Below are positions 63,940 to 64,000 of a stretch of 64,000 nucleotides of DNA, piece after piece (position 1 is the stretch's first letter; every line of letters starts with the position of its first letter). The notes under the pieces are model-generated. The model was not told the origin of the DNA, did not search any database, and was given only the letters and a program-made list of their open reading frames with translations. The stretch is taken from positions 232,001 through 296,000 of the forward strand of contig NZ_JADPKT010000003.1 of assembly GCF_023074075.1 (NCBI RefSeq), in the 5' to 3' direction. A program made the position numbers and the translations under genes. This DNA is from Bradyrhizobium sp. 138 (GTDB lineage: Bacteria > Pseudomonadota > Alphaproteobacteria > Rhizobiales > Xanthobacteraceae).

Positions 63940-64000
63940 TCGCCTTCTCGCGGCGCGTTTCGCCCGAGTTTTGCGCTTCTCGTCACGCCCTCCTGGAGAA
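63940..64000. repeat. Start of a dispersed repeat running off the window
   Basis: Reads GAGTTTTGCGCTTCTCGTCA...CGCCCTCCTGGAGAA, similar to 33704-33740. The rest lies beyond the right edge. The 380 bp 63621-64000 contain only repeats and no gene. Confidence 0.55.

Overview
The window is high-GC alphaproteobacterial DNA, almost certainly from Bradyrhizobium or a very close relative. Pointers are a 409-residue 5-aminolevulinate synthase (hemA) preceded by a perfect FixK/FNR-type box, a large (about 1600 residues) NAD-dependent glutamate dehydrogenase, many solute-uptake ABC systems, PsiF-like and Cys-rich small secreted proteins, and several families of palindromic intergenic repeats of the kind scattered through Bradyrhizobium chromosomes. 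It looks like ordinary chromosome with accessory patches: no rRNA, phage, transposase or CRISPR array was seen. There is one tRNA gene, tRNA-Leu(CAA).

Layout. 1-3258: tail of a peptide-type uptake operon (Tat-exported binding protein, cut by the window edge) with an M20 amidohydrolase. 3410-4410: two-gene nucleotidyltransferase/partner pair that looks like a toxin-antitoxin or defence module. 4648-7000: an HtrA-like protein that has lost its catalytic triad, an esterase and a small membrane protein. 7079-12468: DsbA-like oxidoreductase, two hotdog thioesterases facing a TetR regulator across a double operator, small secreted proteins, an AbrB-type membrane protein, DsbB and tRNA-Leu. 12570-20748: a GH31 glycosidase with a complete sugar ABC importer, divergent from its LacI regulator across a perfect palindrome. 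20749-27658: a GGDEF/EAL receptor divergent from a PstS-like binding protein, then a 2Fe-2S/flavin reductase and a cytochrome b561 protein fused to an ethylbenzene-dehydrogenase-type heme domain. 28072-32889: NAD-glutamate dehydrogenase.

33000-36100 is repeat-rich and carries an auxiliary tryptophanyl-tRNA synthetase preceded by a 16-residue leader peptide with two adjacent Trp codons and overlapping hairpins. This predicted ribosome-mediated attenuator is the most interesting signal in the window. 36394-41913: a DUF2235 membrane hydrolase and a NarL-type two-component pair. 42050-45848: small secreted proteins, a GFA protein, a methanethiol S-methyltransferase-like gene divergent from a CadC/TolB/TPR regulator over a tandem 19-bp repeat. 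46193-51412: a full peptide ABC importer with a palindromic repeat inserted inside the operon. 51774-56324: tiny overlapping genes, an HTH protein, an outer-membrane porin-like barrel and a chemoreceptor. 56530-59113: an MBL-fold hydrolase and hemA. 59155-59879: vapBC. 60066-63620: a sodium-symporter-like hybrid histidine kinase. The last 380 bases are repeats only.

Gene starts were moved to internal ATG/GTG codons wherever a Shine-Dalgarno sequence or the family's usual N-terminus favoured them. All functions are inferred from reading the sequence; no database search was run.
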